From assembly GCA_009773165.1 (NCBI GenBank), contig WOUZ01000001.1, positions 682,001 to 746,000 of the forward strand: 64,000 bases of DNA. The letters are read 5' to 3'. Of this stretch, positions 15,125-24,012 are shown piece by piece; within the stretch, counting starts at the first letter, position 1, and the number at the start of each line of letters is the position of its first letter. The notes under the pieces were generated by a model that worked only from the letters and a program-made list of their open reading frames with translations, had not been told where the DNA came from and searched no databases. The translations under genes were made by a program, and so were the position numbers. Source of the stretch: Bacteroidota bacterium. Its GTDB lineage: Bacteria > Bacteroidota > Bacteroidia > Bacteroidales > F082.

Positions 15125-16264
15125 CTATTTTTCTTTCAATGCCACACAGCAGGTGGTGAGGTTGTGCATTTCCAGATTTCCGCCGGTGGCCCTTGCCAGT
15201 TCTGCATTACTGAACATACCGGCCATAGGCACCTTCCAGACGTTTTTTAATCCTTCAATTTCCATGTTCATCATGGGGCCGAAAGCAAGGATTCTCCCTG
15301 CACAACTGAATAAGATCAGCGCATCGGCATCGGGCATTTCGTTTTCCTGCATCTCCGTGGCACTTTTGATCACTTTTTCCATCACATCGAAATCAGGAGG
15401 TATCGAGAATCGTATTTTGGAACCCTGAGGCACTGATCCACTGCAATGGAATGACCGGTCGCTCCAGTCTATGACGAGACCTGGACGCATGACCGGGTCA
15501 CCTTTTTCACGTTGCAGTTGTAAAGGCAAATTTGCAGCGATCTCAAACACCAATCCGGTATTGTCGGGTGATACATTTTCAATTCCTCCATATTTTGCAG
15601 TAAGATCCAAAACAGGAATATCATCAACAGTAAACACATGATTTCCTTCGCTTTTTGTCACTGTTTTCTCTGTTCCCACAGCCTTCCAGCCACAAGTTGC
15701 CCTTCCCTTGATGAGGATTTTATTTTCGTCCAGTGCAAGGGCAACAATTCCCTGCTTGCTTTCCATCCCGTTTGTAAAAACGAATTGTTCAGTGAATGTA
15801 TAGTCATCGGATGCCATTCCACCATATACATTCACCTCCTTGCCGGCAACGTCTTCAAACCCAAAAAGCAATTGCTCCGCATCAGTTTCCATGTGAGAAC
15901 CTGAAATAAGGAAGGCAGGTTTTGAGAATTTCACCTTCGCTTTTTCAGCAATGCCCGACGCGGTCTCCCTGTAATTTTTCTCCGGAAATTCCTCCAGGTA
16001 GATTTGAAAATGATCCCTGTTCATATCCAGAAGCAGCATCACAACTGAATCTTTTTCTGTTACTTCATCTATAAACTCTCCACATGTAGTGGCACCAAAT
16101 ATGGCAATGCTATGGACATCAAGTAATTCAGCGATCACTTTTCTGTCCTGATTTACCGATAAAAACACAATAGCCAGTGTCGGCATGAATCCGTCGGCCA
16201 TACTTTCAGCAAGTGCAGTTTTTATTTCTTCGGTTGAAATTCCTTTAATTGATTTTGCCTTCAT
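15125..16264 (-). CDS. FIST-domain signal sensor (first copy)
   Basis: 379 residues, soluble. The domain order is FIST_N then FIST_C, with KAKSIKGISTEEIKTALAES at the start, GATTCGEFIDE, NVYGGMASDDYTF and the C-terminal LEMHNLTTCCVALKEK. It is the first gene of the co-directional array that extends to the left edge of the window. A promoter-like pair of boxes lies 24-54 bases upstream. Divergence from its neighbour is clear at the protein level, especially around residues 215-250 and 300-330, so the two copies may sense different ligands or form a heteromer. The role as sensory subunit of the downstream cytosolic kinase is inference from gene order. Confidence 0.9.
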   Translation of the reverse strand: MKAKSIKGISTEEIKTALAESMADGFMPTLAIVFLSVNQDRKVIAELLDVHSIAIFGATTCGEFIDEVTEKDSVVMLLLDMNRDHFQIYLEEFPEKNYRETASGIAEKAKVKFSKPAFLISGSHMETDAEQLLFGFEDVAGKEVNVYGGMASDDYTFTEQFVFTNGMESKQGIVALALDENKILIKGRATCGWKAVGTEKTVTKSEGNHVFTVDDIPVLDLTAKYGGIENVSPDNTGLVFEIAANLPLQLQREKGDPVMRPGLVIDWSDRSFHCSGSVPQGSKIRFSIPPDFDVMEKVIKSATEMQENEMPDADALILFSCAGRILAFGPMMNMEIEGLKNVWKVPMAGMFSNAELARATGGNLEMHNLTTCCVALKEK

Positions 16265-16287
16265 TTTTTAAGTTTACTAATATTTGA

Positions 16288-16318
16288 CAATGATACATAA
16301 TCGCTTGTTTATATCAAG
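16288..16318 (-). promoter_or_regulatory. Putative promoter of the FIST/kinase array
   Basis: On the minus strand CTTG and TATCATTG are separated by exactly 19 bases, close to the Bacteroidota consensus TTTG-N19-TAnnTTTG (one mismatch in each box). A perfect 12-base palindrome, ATATGATCATAT, lies just upstream at 16319-16330 and could be an operator. The next plausible internal start site of the array was not found. Confidence 0.4.
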
Positions 16319-16396
16319 ATATGATCATATGTTTTAAATTATCCTATCATTGAAATCATTTGTTATCGTGCTTATGTTCAAGAGGAACAAATACTT

Positions 16397-17779
16397 CTAT
16401 CGGTTTGAGTTCTCAGATAATTCATCAAGCTTGATCTGATTTATCTCAAGTACGTCAACCCGCTTTGTATGCTTATCAAAATGCAGAAACTGTATGACTA
16501 TAAGCATGAAACCTGCAAAAACAGCAAAAGCCAGCACTACATATTCCCATGCCATAAATGATTTTAAAGGCCCAAGCAAAGCCGCACCAGATGCCAGACC
16601 CAGGTTAGAAATGGCCATATATAAAGTGAACTGGGTAGCCGATATTCTTTTCCAGCAAAGTTGCATGGCCGAGGCAAATACAGCGATGGTTGTAAACACA
16701 ATCAAGGTATAAAGCAAGCCAATAAAGCCAATAAAGATATACTGGTTGTCCCAATAATCTCTGAGAAAGAATGCAGACACTACCAATAAGATTAGTAAAA
16801 TCAGATAAATGCTCATCATTCTTACTTTACCAAAAAAATCAATGAAAGCACCGGCTACAAACATGCCCAAAATGCCTGAAACCAGCTGTATCAAAGAAAA
16901 AGTCTGAGAATAATCACCATCGGTCCACCCCAATTCCTGTACGGTAAAAACAGGCAGCATGGCATCTATCAATCCCCTGCCAATTGAAAAACTAAATGCA
17001 GCAACCCCCATAATGAGGCTGACTGGTAATATAAACACCCTTGCCAGGCTTGTAAACAGTTCTTTGAAGCTTTGAACCTGTATGCTTGCAGCAACTTCTG
17101 ACACCTTGCCTTTAGTCCATGGCAACCTTTTTTCGCCTGCTCTTTCTCTGAAGAAGAGAGGGAATAACAGTATCAGAAACACAAACAAAGAAAAAAAGAC
17201 AATGGCATGAAAAAAACTGTAAGCGTTGATAATAGAGATACCTATTGCAACTGAGGCTGAAATTCCTATGGTTTTTGAGCCCCACATAAGCCCATTGGCC
17301 CTTGCCTGTTGCTCCTCCGGAAGTATGTCGATAGCAAGTCCGTCAACGGCAATATCCTGAAAAACTGCAAACAAGCCTACAAAGAAGCTGAAAAGTTTGA
17401 GCATAAACATATTATTCAGCGGATCGGCAATGAAAGCCATTGACAGAAAACTGATAGCCAACCCCAGCTGTCCAAACAATATCCAGGGTCGTCTGCGGCC
17501 CATTGCAAGGAAAGTAAACCTGTCCATTAATGGCGCTGCCAGAATTTTAAAGCTCCAGGGTAAGATACCAATAGCAACAAAAGCGCCTATTTCGACGGCG
17601 CTTTTCCCATTCATAGCAAGCCATGCAGGTATTCCAAACCTCAATAAGCCTTCGGGTAAGCCTTGAGCAAAATACAAAAATGAAAATGATAAATAGCGCA
17701 AAGGCGCATTTTCTGAGAGTGAAGGAAACTTTCCTTCAGCAGTTCGTTTAAAGGGATTGTAAGTATCAGGTTTTTTCAT
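16397..17779 (-). CDS. MFS transporter, AmpG-like
   Basis: 460 residues with about 12 transmembrane helices. The N-terminal part reads YFAQGLPEGLLRFGIPAWL, then PWSFKILAAPLMDRFTFLAMGRRRPWI, the pattern of the AmpG/SLC33 branch of the major facilitator superfamily (conserved APLMDR and the basic cluster GRRRPW in the first cytosolic loop). AmpG itself imports anhydro-muropeptides, but many members of this branch have unknown substrates, so no substrate is assigned. A hydrophilic loop around residues 210-235 separates the two six-helix halves. It is not tightly linked to either neighbour: there are 99 bases to the upstream DUF418 gene and 132 to the FIST gene downstream. Confidence 0.85.
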   Translation of the reverse strand: MKKPDTYNPFKRTAEGKFPSLSENAPLRYLSFSFLYFAQGLPEGLLRFGIPAWLAMNGKSAVEIGAFVAIGILPWSFKILAAPLMDRFTFLAMGRRRPWILFGQLGLAISFLSMAFIADPLNNMFMLKLFSFFVGLFAVFQDIAVDGLAIDILPEEQQARANGLMWGSKTIGISASVAIGISIINAYSFFHAIVFFSLFVFLILLFPLFFRERAGEKRLPWTKGKVSEVAASIQVQSFKELFTSLARVFILPVSLIMGVAAFSFSIGRGLIDAMLPVFTVQELGWTDGDYSQTFSLIQLVSGILGMFVAGAFIDFFGKVRMMSIYLILLILLVVSAFFLRDYWDNQYIFIGFIGLLYTLIVFTTIAVFASAMQLCWKRISATQFTLYMAISNLGLASGAALLGPLKSFMAWEYVVLAFAVFAGFMLIVIQFLHFDKHTKRVDVLEINQIKLDELSENSNR

Positions 17780-17878
17780 GAGTATAGTGAGTTTTTAAAG
17801 TATTCTTAAAATTGAAATATTTAGTTTTACCTTCTACTTCCTTAATTTTACCTGTTTTTTATCTGACTTAAAAAATGT

Positions 17879-19195
17879 TTAATTGCTTAATGTAGCCTTT
17901 CGTAAAAGAAATTGTTGGCTTTTTCCGTAGGTCAGGCTTCGCCAAATCCACTCTGCCGGGCCGTAAAGAAAATATTTAAGGTAGATTGGGCTGTAAATCA
18001 ACTGGAAAATCCACAATCCGGCAACGATATAATAGAGTTCATAGCGTTGCAACATTCCGAACATTGAAAAGCCATCGCCATAGAAAATTACAGATGTAAC
18101 AATGCTATGCATTAAGTAGTTGGTTAAGGCCAATTTACCTACTGCAGCCAACGACTTTTGAAGAAATCTCAGGGAACCTGATTTAATGAAAAGCATAAAA
18201 AGGCCTATATGTCCCATGGTGGTAAATAAGCGACCAATCTGATAAGTTTGATCTGCTTTGAGGATTGTTAAAGCATGAAAATTATCTCCAAGCAACATTT
18301 TTGTTTCAAAATAATTTATGGACAAACCGATGAGATAACCCACTGAAAGCATTATTAAATAGAAACGATTGGAGCGCTCTCCATGAAAACCCCGGAGTTT
18401 AAAAAATGCCATTCCGATCAGCATAAAACTCAGGATATCCCATACCCAGAGCCTGTATGGAAGCCAGGTTTGCATAAACTGATTTCCTTTCACTTTATCA
18501 AATAATACAGTGAAATAACTCTGATGCATCTTTTCGATCAGCTCATCTACCTCTTCTTTTGTATGCTTTGTCGTAAACTTATCCCACTCCTTGATTTTGT
18601 CTTCTTGTGCTTTGGTGATTTCATTTTCAAGACCCTTTATTGCTTGTATCTCAGTAACTTCTTTTTGCAGATTCAACTTGCTGTGATAATCGGCAACGTC
18701 CCAGATTATGCCTAAAATAATGAGGATTCCAGCTACAAGAAAAAGTTTTTTCACACTTGCATTTCTGAAAGGAAAAAGCATCAAACCAAAAATGGCATAC
18801 GGATAAAGAATATCACCATGCCAGAGAAATATGTAAACATTGACTATACCAAAAAGCAAAAGCCATAAGGTTCTGCGATAGTAAATATCAGCTGTGGCTA
18901 TGCCGGCACCACTTTTTTCAAGTCTGCTCGTAAGCAAAATTACTCCGGCACCAAAAAGGAGTGTAAACAATCCCCGCATTGTTCCCTCAAAAAGCATGTT
19001 GTTTACAATCCAAACTTTCAGGTTGAGGCCATCAGCGCCACCTGCGAGCGTTGGATCTGAGTAGGCAAACGGTAGACCCATGCCATTGATATTCATCAAA
19101 AGTATTCCGAGTAGGGCAATACCACGTATGACATCGAGCGAATCAATGCGCTCTGATGCATTAAGTGGAGAATATTTGATTTTGTTTTGATTCAT
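17879..19195 (-). CDS. DUF418 family membrane protein
   Basis: 438 residues with about ten transmembrane helices. The N-terminal signature RIDSLDVIRGIALLGILLMN and the C-terminal GPAEWIWRSLTYGK mark it as a DUF418/YeiB-type protein, related to membrane acyltransferase folds but of unknown biochemical role. A charged non-membrane insertion of about 60 residues (around 175-235, rich in Glu and Lys) lies between two membrane blocks, which is longer than the usual loop there. It starts 18 bases after the stop of the YfcC-like carrier and may be co-transcribed with it. Confidence 0.85.
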   Translation of the reverse strand: MNQNKIKYSPLNASERIDSLDVIRGIALLGILLMNINGMGLPFAYSDPTLAGGADGLNLKVWIVNNMLFEGTMRGLFTLLFGAGVILLTSRLEKSGAGIATADIYYRRTLWLLLFGIVNVYIFLWHGDILYPYAIFGLMLFPFRNASVKKLFLVAGILIILGIIWDVADYHSKLNLQKEVTEIQAIKGLENEITKAQEDKIKEWDKFTTKHTKEEVDELIEKMHQSYFTVLFDKVKGNQFMQTWLPYRLWVWDILSFMLIGMAFFKLRGFHGERSNRFYLIMLSVGYLIGLSINYFETKMLLGDNFHALTILKADQTYQIGRLFTTMGHIGLFMLFIKSGSLRFLQKSLAAVGKLALTNYLMHSIVTSVIFYGDGFSMFGMLQRYELYYIVAGLWIFQLIYSPIYLKYFLYGPAEWIWRSLTYGKSQQFLLRKATLSN

Positions 19196-19213
19196 TGATT
19201 TTTTTCTAAGTAA

Positions 19214-20647
19214 TTAATAATTAGTGTGATGAGCTAATAATAGTATAAGACCACCAAGGATAGATAAGATGAGAAACAGCGGCCAGATAAATTTGAACCA
19301 CTTCTCATATGGAACACCAGCGATAGCAATTGACGCCATTAAAACTCCATTTGTTGGTACGATGCTGTTTGAAAATCCATCGCCAAAAACAAAAGCCAAA
19401 ACGGCCGTTTGGCGCGATATGCCAAGTATATCAGATAACGGTATTACCAGTGGCATCGAAACAAGTGCCTGACCTGATGCCGAAGGAATAAAAAAGTTAA
19501 ACAGGCTTTGGAAAGTAAATATTCCTGTCACAGCCATTGATTGACTCATGTCACCCAACAATTCTGCTGTTTGAAAAAGAATGGTGTCAATGATCTGACC
19601 TTCAACCATTACTACCTGGATACCTCTCGCAAAACCAACGATGAGAGCGGGTACAAGCATGCCTTCAAGTCCGGTTATAAAAGCTTTCATGGATTCGTTT
19701 CCCGACATTCTGCTGATTAAAATAGTGCATAATCCGACCATGAAGAATCCTCCGGTCATTTCGACCAAATCCCAGCCCATAGTTTGAACAGCAAATAATA
19801 TCGCAGCAAAAAGTACAAATGCAGTCAGGGCTATAAAAATGTGTTTTTTGGTCAGAGCAGCCCCGTTTAAAGAAATTGAACCATCAAGAATAAAAGGATC
19901 GTCAGCCATAATTGACTTCATTGGATCTTTTTTTACCTTTTTTCCGTAGGCCATGAGAAAGAAAAAGCCAGCCATAGTGCAAACAGCAAAGGAAAGAATC
20001 CGCATTCCCATCCCGCTACCAAGAGGCAGTTCTGCAATAGATTGGGCTATTTGCAGATTAAAAGGATTAGTTATAGCTGTGGCCCATCCAATATCTCCTC
20101 CAAGAACAAAAATACCGATACCAAAGATCCGGTCATACCCCAACTGTTTCGAAATGAGGAGTAAAACAGGAATGAGCGGAATAAATTCAGTCCCCATTCC
20201 TAAAAAAGTTGCAGCAAATGCAAAAGAAAAATACAGGATAAACACCAGCAACACCGGTGAATGAATAAATCTTTTCAGCAGCATTGAGATAAACACATCT
20301 ATCGTTCCCGTATGTTTGATAATGTTCACCACAGCACCGATTATGAGAATAAAAAAAATCAATGCGGCAGCTTCGTTCATGCCTTTAGGAATGGCTGTAA
20401 AAAGCCCAAGCAAACTTGTTGGTGAGGCAAAACCATCTACATCCTCACCCAAAAGTGCTCCCTGAACAGAAAAGTTCTTAGGAATTTCTTTGTAGGTTCC
20501 TGTAACAACAAGGGTTTGCTCTACATTTCCTGTTTTCTTTACTACCCGATCAAATGATCCTGAGGGTATAATATACGTCATCACTCCTAAAAAGAGTATG
20601 ATGGCAGAAAGAAAAATGAATACATGAGGGATTTTTATGTTTTTCAT
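19214..20647 (-). CDS. YfcC-family carrier
   Basis: 477 residues with about 12 helices. The opening KIPHVFIFLSAIILFLGVMTYIIPSGSF and the later PSASGQALVSMPLVIPLSDILG and GDGFSNSIVPTNGVLMA are typical of the YfcC/DcuC group of the ion-transporter superfamily (re-entrant hairpins with Pro-Ser-Ala and Pro-Thr-Asn motifs). Members carry dicarboxylates, peptides or amino acids and are often called basic amino-acid antiporters without direct evidence, so I do not name a substrate. It is followed by the DUF418 gene. Confidence 0.87.
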   Translation of the reverse strand: MKNIKIPHVFIFLSAIILFLGVMTYIIPSGSFDRVVKKTGNVEQTLVVTGTYKEIPKNFSVQGALLGEDVDGFASPTSLLGLFTAIPKGMNEAAALIFFILIIGAVVNIIKHTGTIDVFISMLLKRFIHSPVLLVFILYFSFAFAATFLGMGTEFIPLIPVLLLISKQLGYDRIFGIGIFVLGGDIGWATAITNPFNLQIAQSIAELPLGSGMGMRILSFAVCTMAGFFFLMAYGKKVKKDPMKSIMADDPFILDGSISLNGAALTKKHIFIALTAFVLFAAILFAVQTMGWDLVEMTGGFFMVGLCTILISRMSGNESMKAFITGLEGMLVPALIVGFARGIQVVMVEGQIIDTILFQTAELLGDMSQSMAVTGIFTFQSLFNFFIPSASGQALVSMPLVIPLSDILGISRQTAVLAFVFGDGFSNSIVPTNGVLMASIAIAGVPYEKWFKFIWPLFLILSILGGLILLLAHHTNY

Positions 20648-20705
20648 TTTGAATTAATTTGCTAAGCAGTATTAGTCTCTATAGCTTTCAGCATAAGATT
20701 AATAA

Positions 20706-21143
20706 TCAACCGACTATCCACTTTTCAAAGCTCTTGTTGGGTTCGCCTTCAGGGTAGACCCAATCTGGTTTTAACCTCATTCCACTTTCTTTTCTCCAAA
20801 TGAAATCCATGGCATCAGCAACATTATTCATGTTGTGAATTTTTATGAGTAAAAGAACCTGATCATCCAAATCCACCTTTCCGATAGCGGATGTTATGTT
20901 TTGAGCAAGGAGAGCATTGTGTAAAACTTCGGCCTGATATTGATGATATGTGGCCCAAACTATTCCGTGATTGCCGGAAATCAATACTTTTTCATCGAAA
21001 AGTATATAAATATCAAGAGGTGTTCCCAAGGGTAGGTCGGGGATGTTTTTATTGCTCAACGACTTCCATGAAATAGAGATACCCGGATGAAGAATTATTT
21101 CTCCATCCGGATTAAATACCCCTATTTTGTTGATGAGCTTCAA
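20706..21143 (-). CDS. Hypothetical cytosolic protein
   Basis: 145 residues, no signal peptide or membrane helix. I do not recognise a family. It begins MKLINKIGVFNPDGEIILHP and contains PLGTPLDIYILFDEKVLISG, then HQYQAEVLHNALLAQNITSA, which looks like a helix that could pack on a beta sheet, and ends PEGEPNKSFEKWIVG. The middle (ALLAQNITSAIGKV followed by QVLLLIKIHNMNNVADAMDF) has the outline of a small ferredoxin-like alpha/beta fold. It starts two bases after the stop of the lipoprotein gene at 21146, so the two are probably translated from one message. Confidence 0.6.
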   Translation of the reverse strand: MKLINKIGVFNPDGEIILHPGISISWKSLSNKNIPDLPLGTPLDIYILFDEKVLISGNHGIVWATYHQYQAEVLHNALLAQNITSAIGKVDLDDQVLLLIKIHNMNNVADAMDFIWRKESGMRLKPDWVYPEGEPNKSFEKWIVG

Positions 21144-21145
21144 GT

Positions 21146-21646
21146 TTATGGCGTTTGGGTTTCAAGTTTACTTAATGCCATTTCAACAGCGGCGTTGTTC
21201 CAATAACCATGTTCAAGCACTACTTTTTGATCCATAAACCTAAAGGTAATGTGAATGGGGATCTCAAATTTTTCACCTGACGAACGCAGTGTTCCAACCC
21301 ATAATCCCCAGAAATTAACCCAGTTTTCGCCTTCGTCGGTTAGCACCATCTCGAAGAAATCTTCTTCAGCAACATAGCTTATGGAGGAGAAAAGTTCATG
21401 TTCCTGCCTGTAATCTTCAATTGCAGCGCTGATCGAAATCCCTTTTGCCTTTGTTACATTGTTAAGGATTTTTGCTGTGTCGGCATAGTGCGACTTCATG
21501 GCAACCCAATCCGCATCAACGTATGCTTTAAGAATAGATTTGGCAGCTTCGATTTCAGGGGAAGCTGAGAAATAGCGAACTGGTTGATTTGTATTGCAGG
21601 CTGTAAAAAGTACAACTGCAAAAAGTAAATTGATGACTTTTTTCAT
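21146..21646 (-). CDS. NTF2/SnoaL-like lipoprotein
   Basis: 166 residues. The lipoprotein signal is MKKVINLLFAVVLFTAC, with the lipidated Cys at 17. The remainder has the layout of an NTF2/SnoaL cone: a helix starting ILKAYVDADWVAMKSHYAD, then strands VNFWGLWVGTL and IPIHITFRFMDQKVVLEHGYWN. Such proteins bind small ligands or act as enzymes of unknown type; no catalytic pair is obvious. It is the upstream member of a two-gene unit with the hypothetical at 20706. Confidence 0.7.
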   Translation of the reverse strand: MKKVINLLFAVVLFTACNTNQPVRYFSASPEIEAAKSILKAYVDADWVAMKSHYADTAKILNNVTKAKGISISAAIEDYRQEHELFSSISYVAEEDFFEMVLTDEGENWVNFWGLWVGTLRSSGEKFEIPIHITFRFMDQKVVLEHGYWNNAAVEMALSKLETQTP

Positions 21647-21703
21647 AAGAATTTTATATTATTCGTTGTTGATGAGTTTATTGTATACTATTTCGCCGGT
21701 GGA

Positions 21704-23092
21704 TCAGAGCCGCAGGAAACGGATGGGGCGAAGGGCATCACCGCTTTTCCCAACCCAAACAAGGTAAATGCCTGAAGGCCAGGACCCGACTTCGATGGTT
21801 GCAGAGGTTAAGGCGGAATTCAGCGGCAGAATCTCACGACCGTCTATGGCACTAACCCGGTAATCAAATTTTTCGTTTGAAGAACTGAACAGATTTAAAA
21901 CAGCATTGGACGGGTTCGGATAGATCCGGTAACTTTCTGCCAGCTGTATCTCATTTGTACTCAGTGAACTTGAAAACAGCCATTTATATGCGTCCGGAAA
22001 TTCGCGACGCCAGAACCATTCACCGTGTGCCCCATCTGCTTTGCCCACCACTTGCAAATTAAAGCCCGCAACTCCTTTTTCGTCAATGATGTCGCGCATC
22101 TGGAAGATATCGGTCATTATGCCATTCCATTCTAAAGTACCTGCGACAAAATAAATCCTGAGCCATTCGGGCAGGGAGAGCGTTTGCAACCAGGCCGGCA
22201 GTTCGTTGATGTTAAACCAGAACGAAGGCGAGAGTGCTCCGGCTTTCCCAAAGGTTTCAGGGTATTTTGCCGCTGCACAAAATGAAATCAATCCCCCCAA
22301 CGAGGAACCCATAATTGCGGTATGTTCTGCTTCGGGTTTTGTCCGGTAATTGAGGTCGATGAAAGGCTTAAGTGTGTTCCGAATGAAATCAATGTACTCA
22401 TCCCCATCGCCACCTCCATAGGTGGAGTTTGCCCAAAGCGAATACTCAGCATCACGCAGGCCTCCGCCATTATCAATGCCAACAATGATGGCACCCGGAT
22501 CTCCCGCCAGTTCAAGGTCGCGCATGGATTCATCAATGCCCCACTCTCCATTATATGCAAGCAAATCATTAAAAAGGTTCTGACCATCTTGCATGTAAAC
22601 CACGCGATAACGTGTATCGGGTGTTGAAGCGTAATTCTCGGGCAACCGAACCCAGATTCTCCTGCTGCGGTTCAACTGTGGCATAAAGAAATCTGCATCC
22701 ATCAGGGTTACAGAGGGCAGAGCAGTACCTGGACCTGCCGGGCCAAGGTCTTCCCATGAGAGAATGGAAATGAGCAGAGTATCGAAGGGTTGTACTGTAT
22801 ATTGCCGGTTTGGTATGACGTTACCACTGGCATTCCCTTCTACAGTTGCCCAGGAGCCCCGGGTAAACTTACATTGAATGGCGCCCTGAACAGGCACAGT
22901 GATGGACGAATCCCCGTTGATTATTGAACTAAGCATATAATCCGGATTTGCCGGATTCCAGTTATTAAAGTTTCCTGCGAGGTAAATGGGCGCCCCGGGC
23001 GGTGAGTTGGCGGGCAGACTTACAATGCGAAAGGTAACCTGCGCTTGGAGCGCAGGTAAAAATCCAATCAAAAAAATAAGAATACGAAACAT
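21704..23092 (-). CDS. Secreted esterase with starch-binding-like N-terminus and T9SS sorting domain
   Basis: 462 residues. A signal peptide (1-17) is followed by a beta-sandwich of about 100 residues with IYLAGNFNNWNPANPDYML, the pattern of CBM48/CBM20-like domains. An esterase domain of the PF00756 type spans about 125-375: the nucleophile is S264 in GSSLG, and the histidine is probably in ADGAHGEWFW. The last 80 residues are a type A T9SS sorting domain (ESYRIYPNPSNAVLNLFSSS and, at the end, GIYLVWVGK), so the enzyme is exported to the surface or medium. Substrate unknown; the family includes enterobactin, feruloyl and acyl-sugar esterases. Codon use looks slightly more GC-rich than its neighbours by eye. 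Confidence 0.87.
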   Translation of the reverse strand: MFRILIFLIGFLPALQAQVTFRIVSLPANSPPGAPIYLAGNFNNWNPANPDYMLSSIINGDSSITVPVQGAIQCKFTRGSWATVEGNASGNVIPNRQYTVQPFDTLLISILSWEDLGPAGPGTALPSVTLMDADFFMPQLNRSRRIWVRLPENYASTPDTRYRVVYMQDGQNLFNDLLAYNGEWGIDESMRDLELAGDPGAIIVGIDNGGGLRDAEYSLWANSTYGGGDGDEYIDFIRNTLKPFIDLNYRTKPEAEHTAIMGSSLGGLISFCAAAKYPETFGKAGALSPSFWFNINELPAWLQTLSLPEWLRIYFVAGTLEWNGIMTDIFQMRDIIDEKGVAGFNLQVVGKADGAHGEWFWRREFPDAYKWLFSSSLSTNEIQLAESYRIYPNPSNAVLNLFSSSNEKFDYRVSAIDGREILPLNSALTSATIEVGSWPSGIYLVWVGKSGDALRPIRFLRL

Positions 23093-23156
23093 CGGATTAG
23101 ATTTAAAGTTGTGAAAATTGAATTCGTAAAGTATTTGGTGAAGAGTTCAATGTGCA

Positions 23157-23927
23157 CTATTTCGCTGGTGGATTATGGCTTAGTTCTTTCTCACGAGTCA
23201 ATAAATAAGACCATGAATCTTTAATTGACTCGCGGAATTCGGCCTGAAGCTGATCTCTTTTTTCCTTTCCGTTAGCTTTTTCATAAATGTCCCACACATT
23301 GTCCCTGTCCACATCTAGTGCGGCAAAGTTTGAAAATGGTGTTGCAACAAAAAAGTCAGCGGCATCTTTGCTGCCACCCATATAGCTATACCAAAATCCA
23401 CGTGATGATCCTTCGGCCTGTTTTGTAGCATCCGACATCTGTTTAACGACTTCTCTGAATTTCGCTCCGTTTTTCACCTGCCATGAAGTAACCCACAACA
23501 CCTGGTCAGAGTTGGGATACGCTTTACTGTAATCGGGCATGAACCTGGCAAAATTATCTTCGGAGGTTTCAACGTGTGGATTGATCAACGCTCTTGCAAT
23601 ATCACTACAGTTTTTTCCAGACTCATCTGTTTTATCCATTTCTGCCCAGTTGGCCATTCTCGAAGTCAAAATATAAACATTTCCTTCGCCATTCACCCTG
23701 CGCCACATATTCCAGGTCCAATCGCCTTTGTTTTCGATATAACATGCTTTCCATGCTTTTACCCCTTCACGGAATTGCACATCATGGCCATTTTTAATGG
23801 TTAATTCTGAAATCGACAGCAGGAAACCTTTGTCTGATTCCTGTGCCTTTGCACTTGTGCTAATAAATGTTGAGTATGCAAAAATCACTAATAAGAAATT
23901 TGCACTGAGTAAACTGATAGTTTTCAT
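23157..23927 (-). CDS. Exported protein with two tandem alpha/beta-barrel-like halves
   Basis: 256 residues with a signal peptide (1-28, ending TSAKAQ). The mature protein is an internal duplication: half one has SELTIKNGHDVQFREGVKAW and then YILTSRMANWAEMD, half two has SWQVKNGAKFREVVKQM and then FFVATPFSNFAALD. The layout (strand, helix, W-rich strand, strand, NWAEMD-like turn) fits the dimeric alpha/beta barrel (ABM-like) fold fused in tandem. No catalytic residue or named family is apparent. A perfect CAAAnnTA box (minus-strand TAnnTTTG) lies 78 bases upstream, so it has its own promoter. Confidence 0.7.
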   Translation of the reverse strand: MKTISLLSANFLLVIFAYSTFISTSAKAQESDKGFLLSISELTIKNGHDVQFREGVKAWKACYIENKGDWTWNMWRRVNGEGNVYILTSRMANWAEMDKTDESGKNCSDIARALINPHVETSEDNFARFMPDYSKAYPNSDQVLWVTSWQVKNGAKFREVVKQMSDATKQAEGSSRGFWYSYMGGSKDAADFFVATPFSNFAALDVDRDNVWDIYEKANGKEKRDQLQAEFRESIKDSWSYLLTREKELSHNPPAK

Positions 23928-24004
23928 AGTTTATGATATTTAGTAAATGCCTACTCTTTGGTTAAAGGATTTTCAGCTTGCTCCTTTGTTCGAATGAACA
24001 GAGG

Positions 24005-24012
24005 CAAAAGTA
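24005..24012 (-). promoter_or_regulatory. Promoter -7 box for the tandem-half exported protein
   Basis: TACTTTTG on the minus strand matches TAnnTTTG exactly, 78 bases before the start at 23927. No -33 element at the ideal 19-base distance is visible, so the match is partial. Confidence 0.4.
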
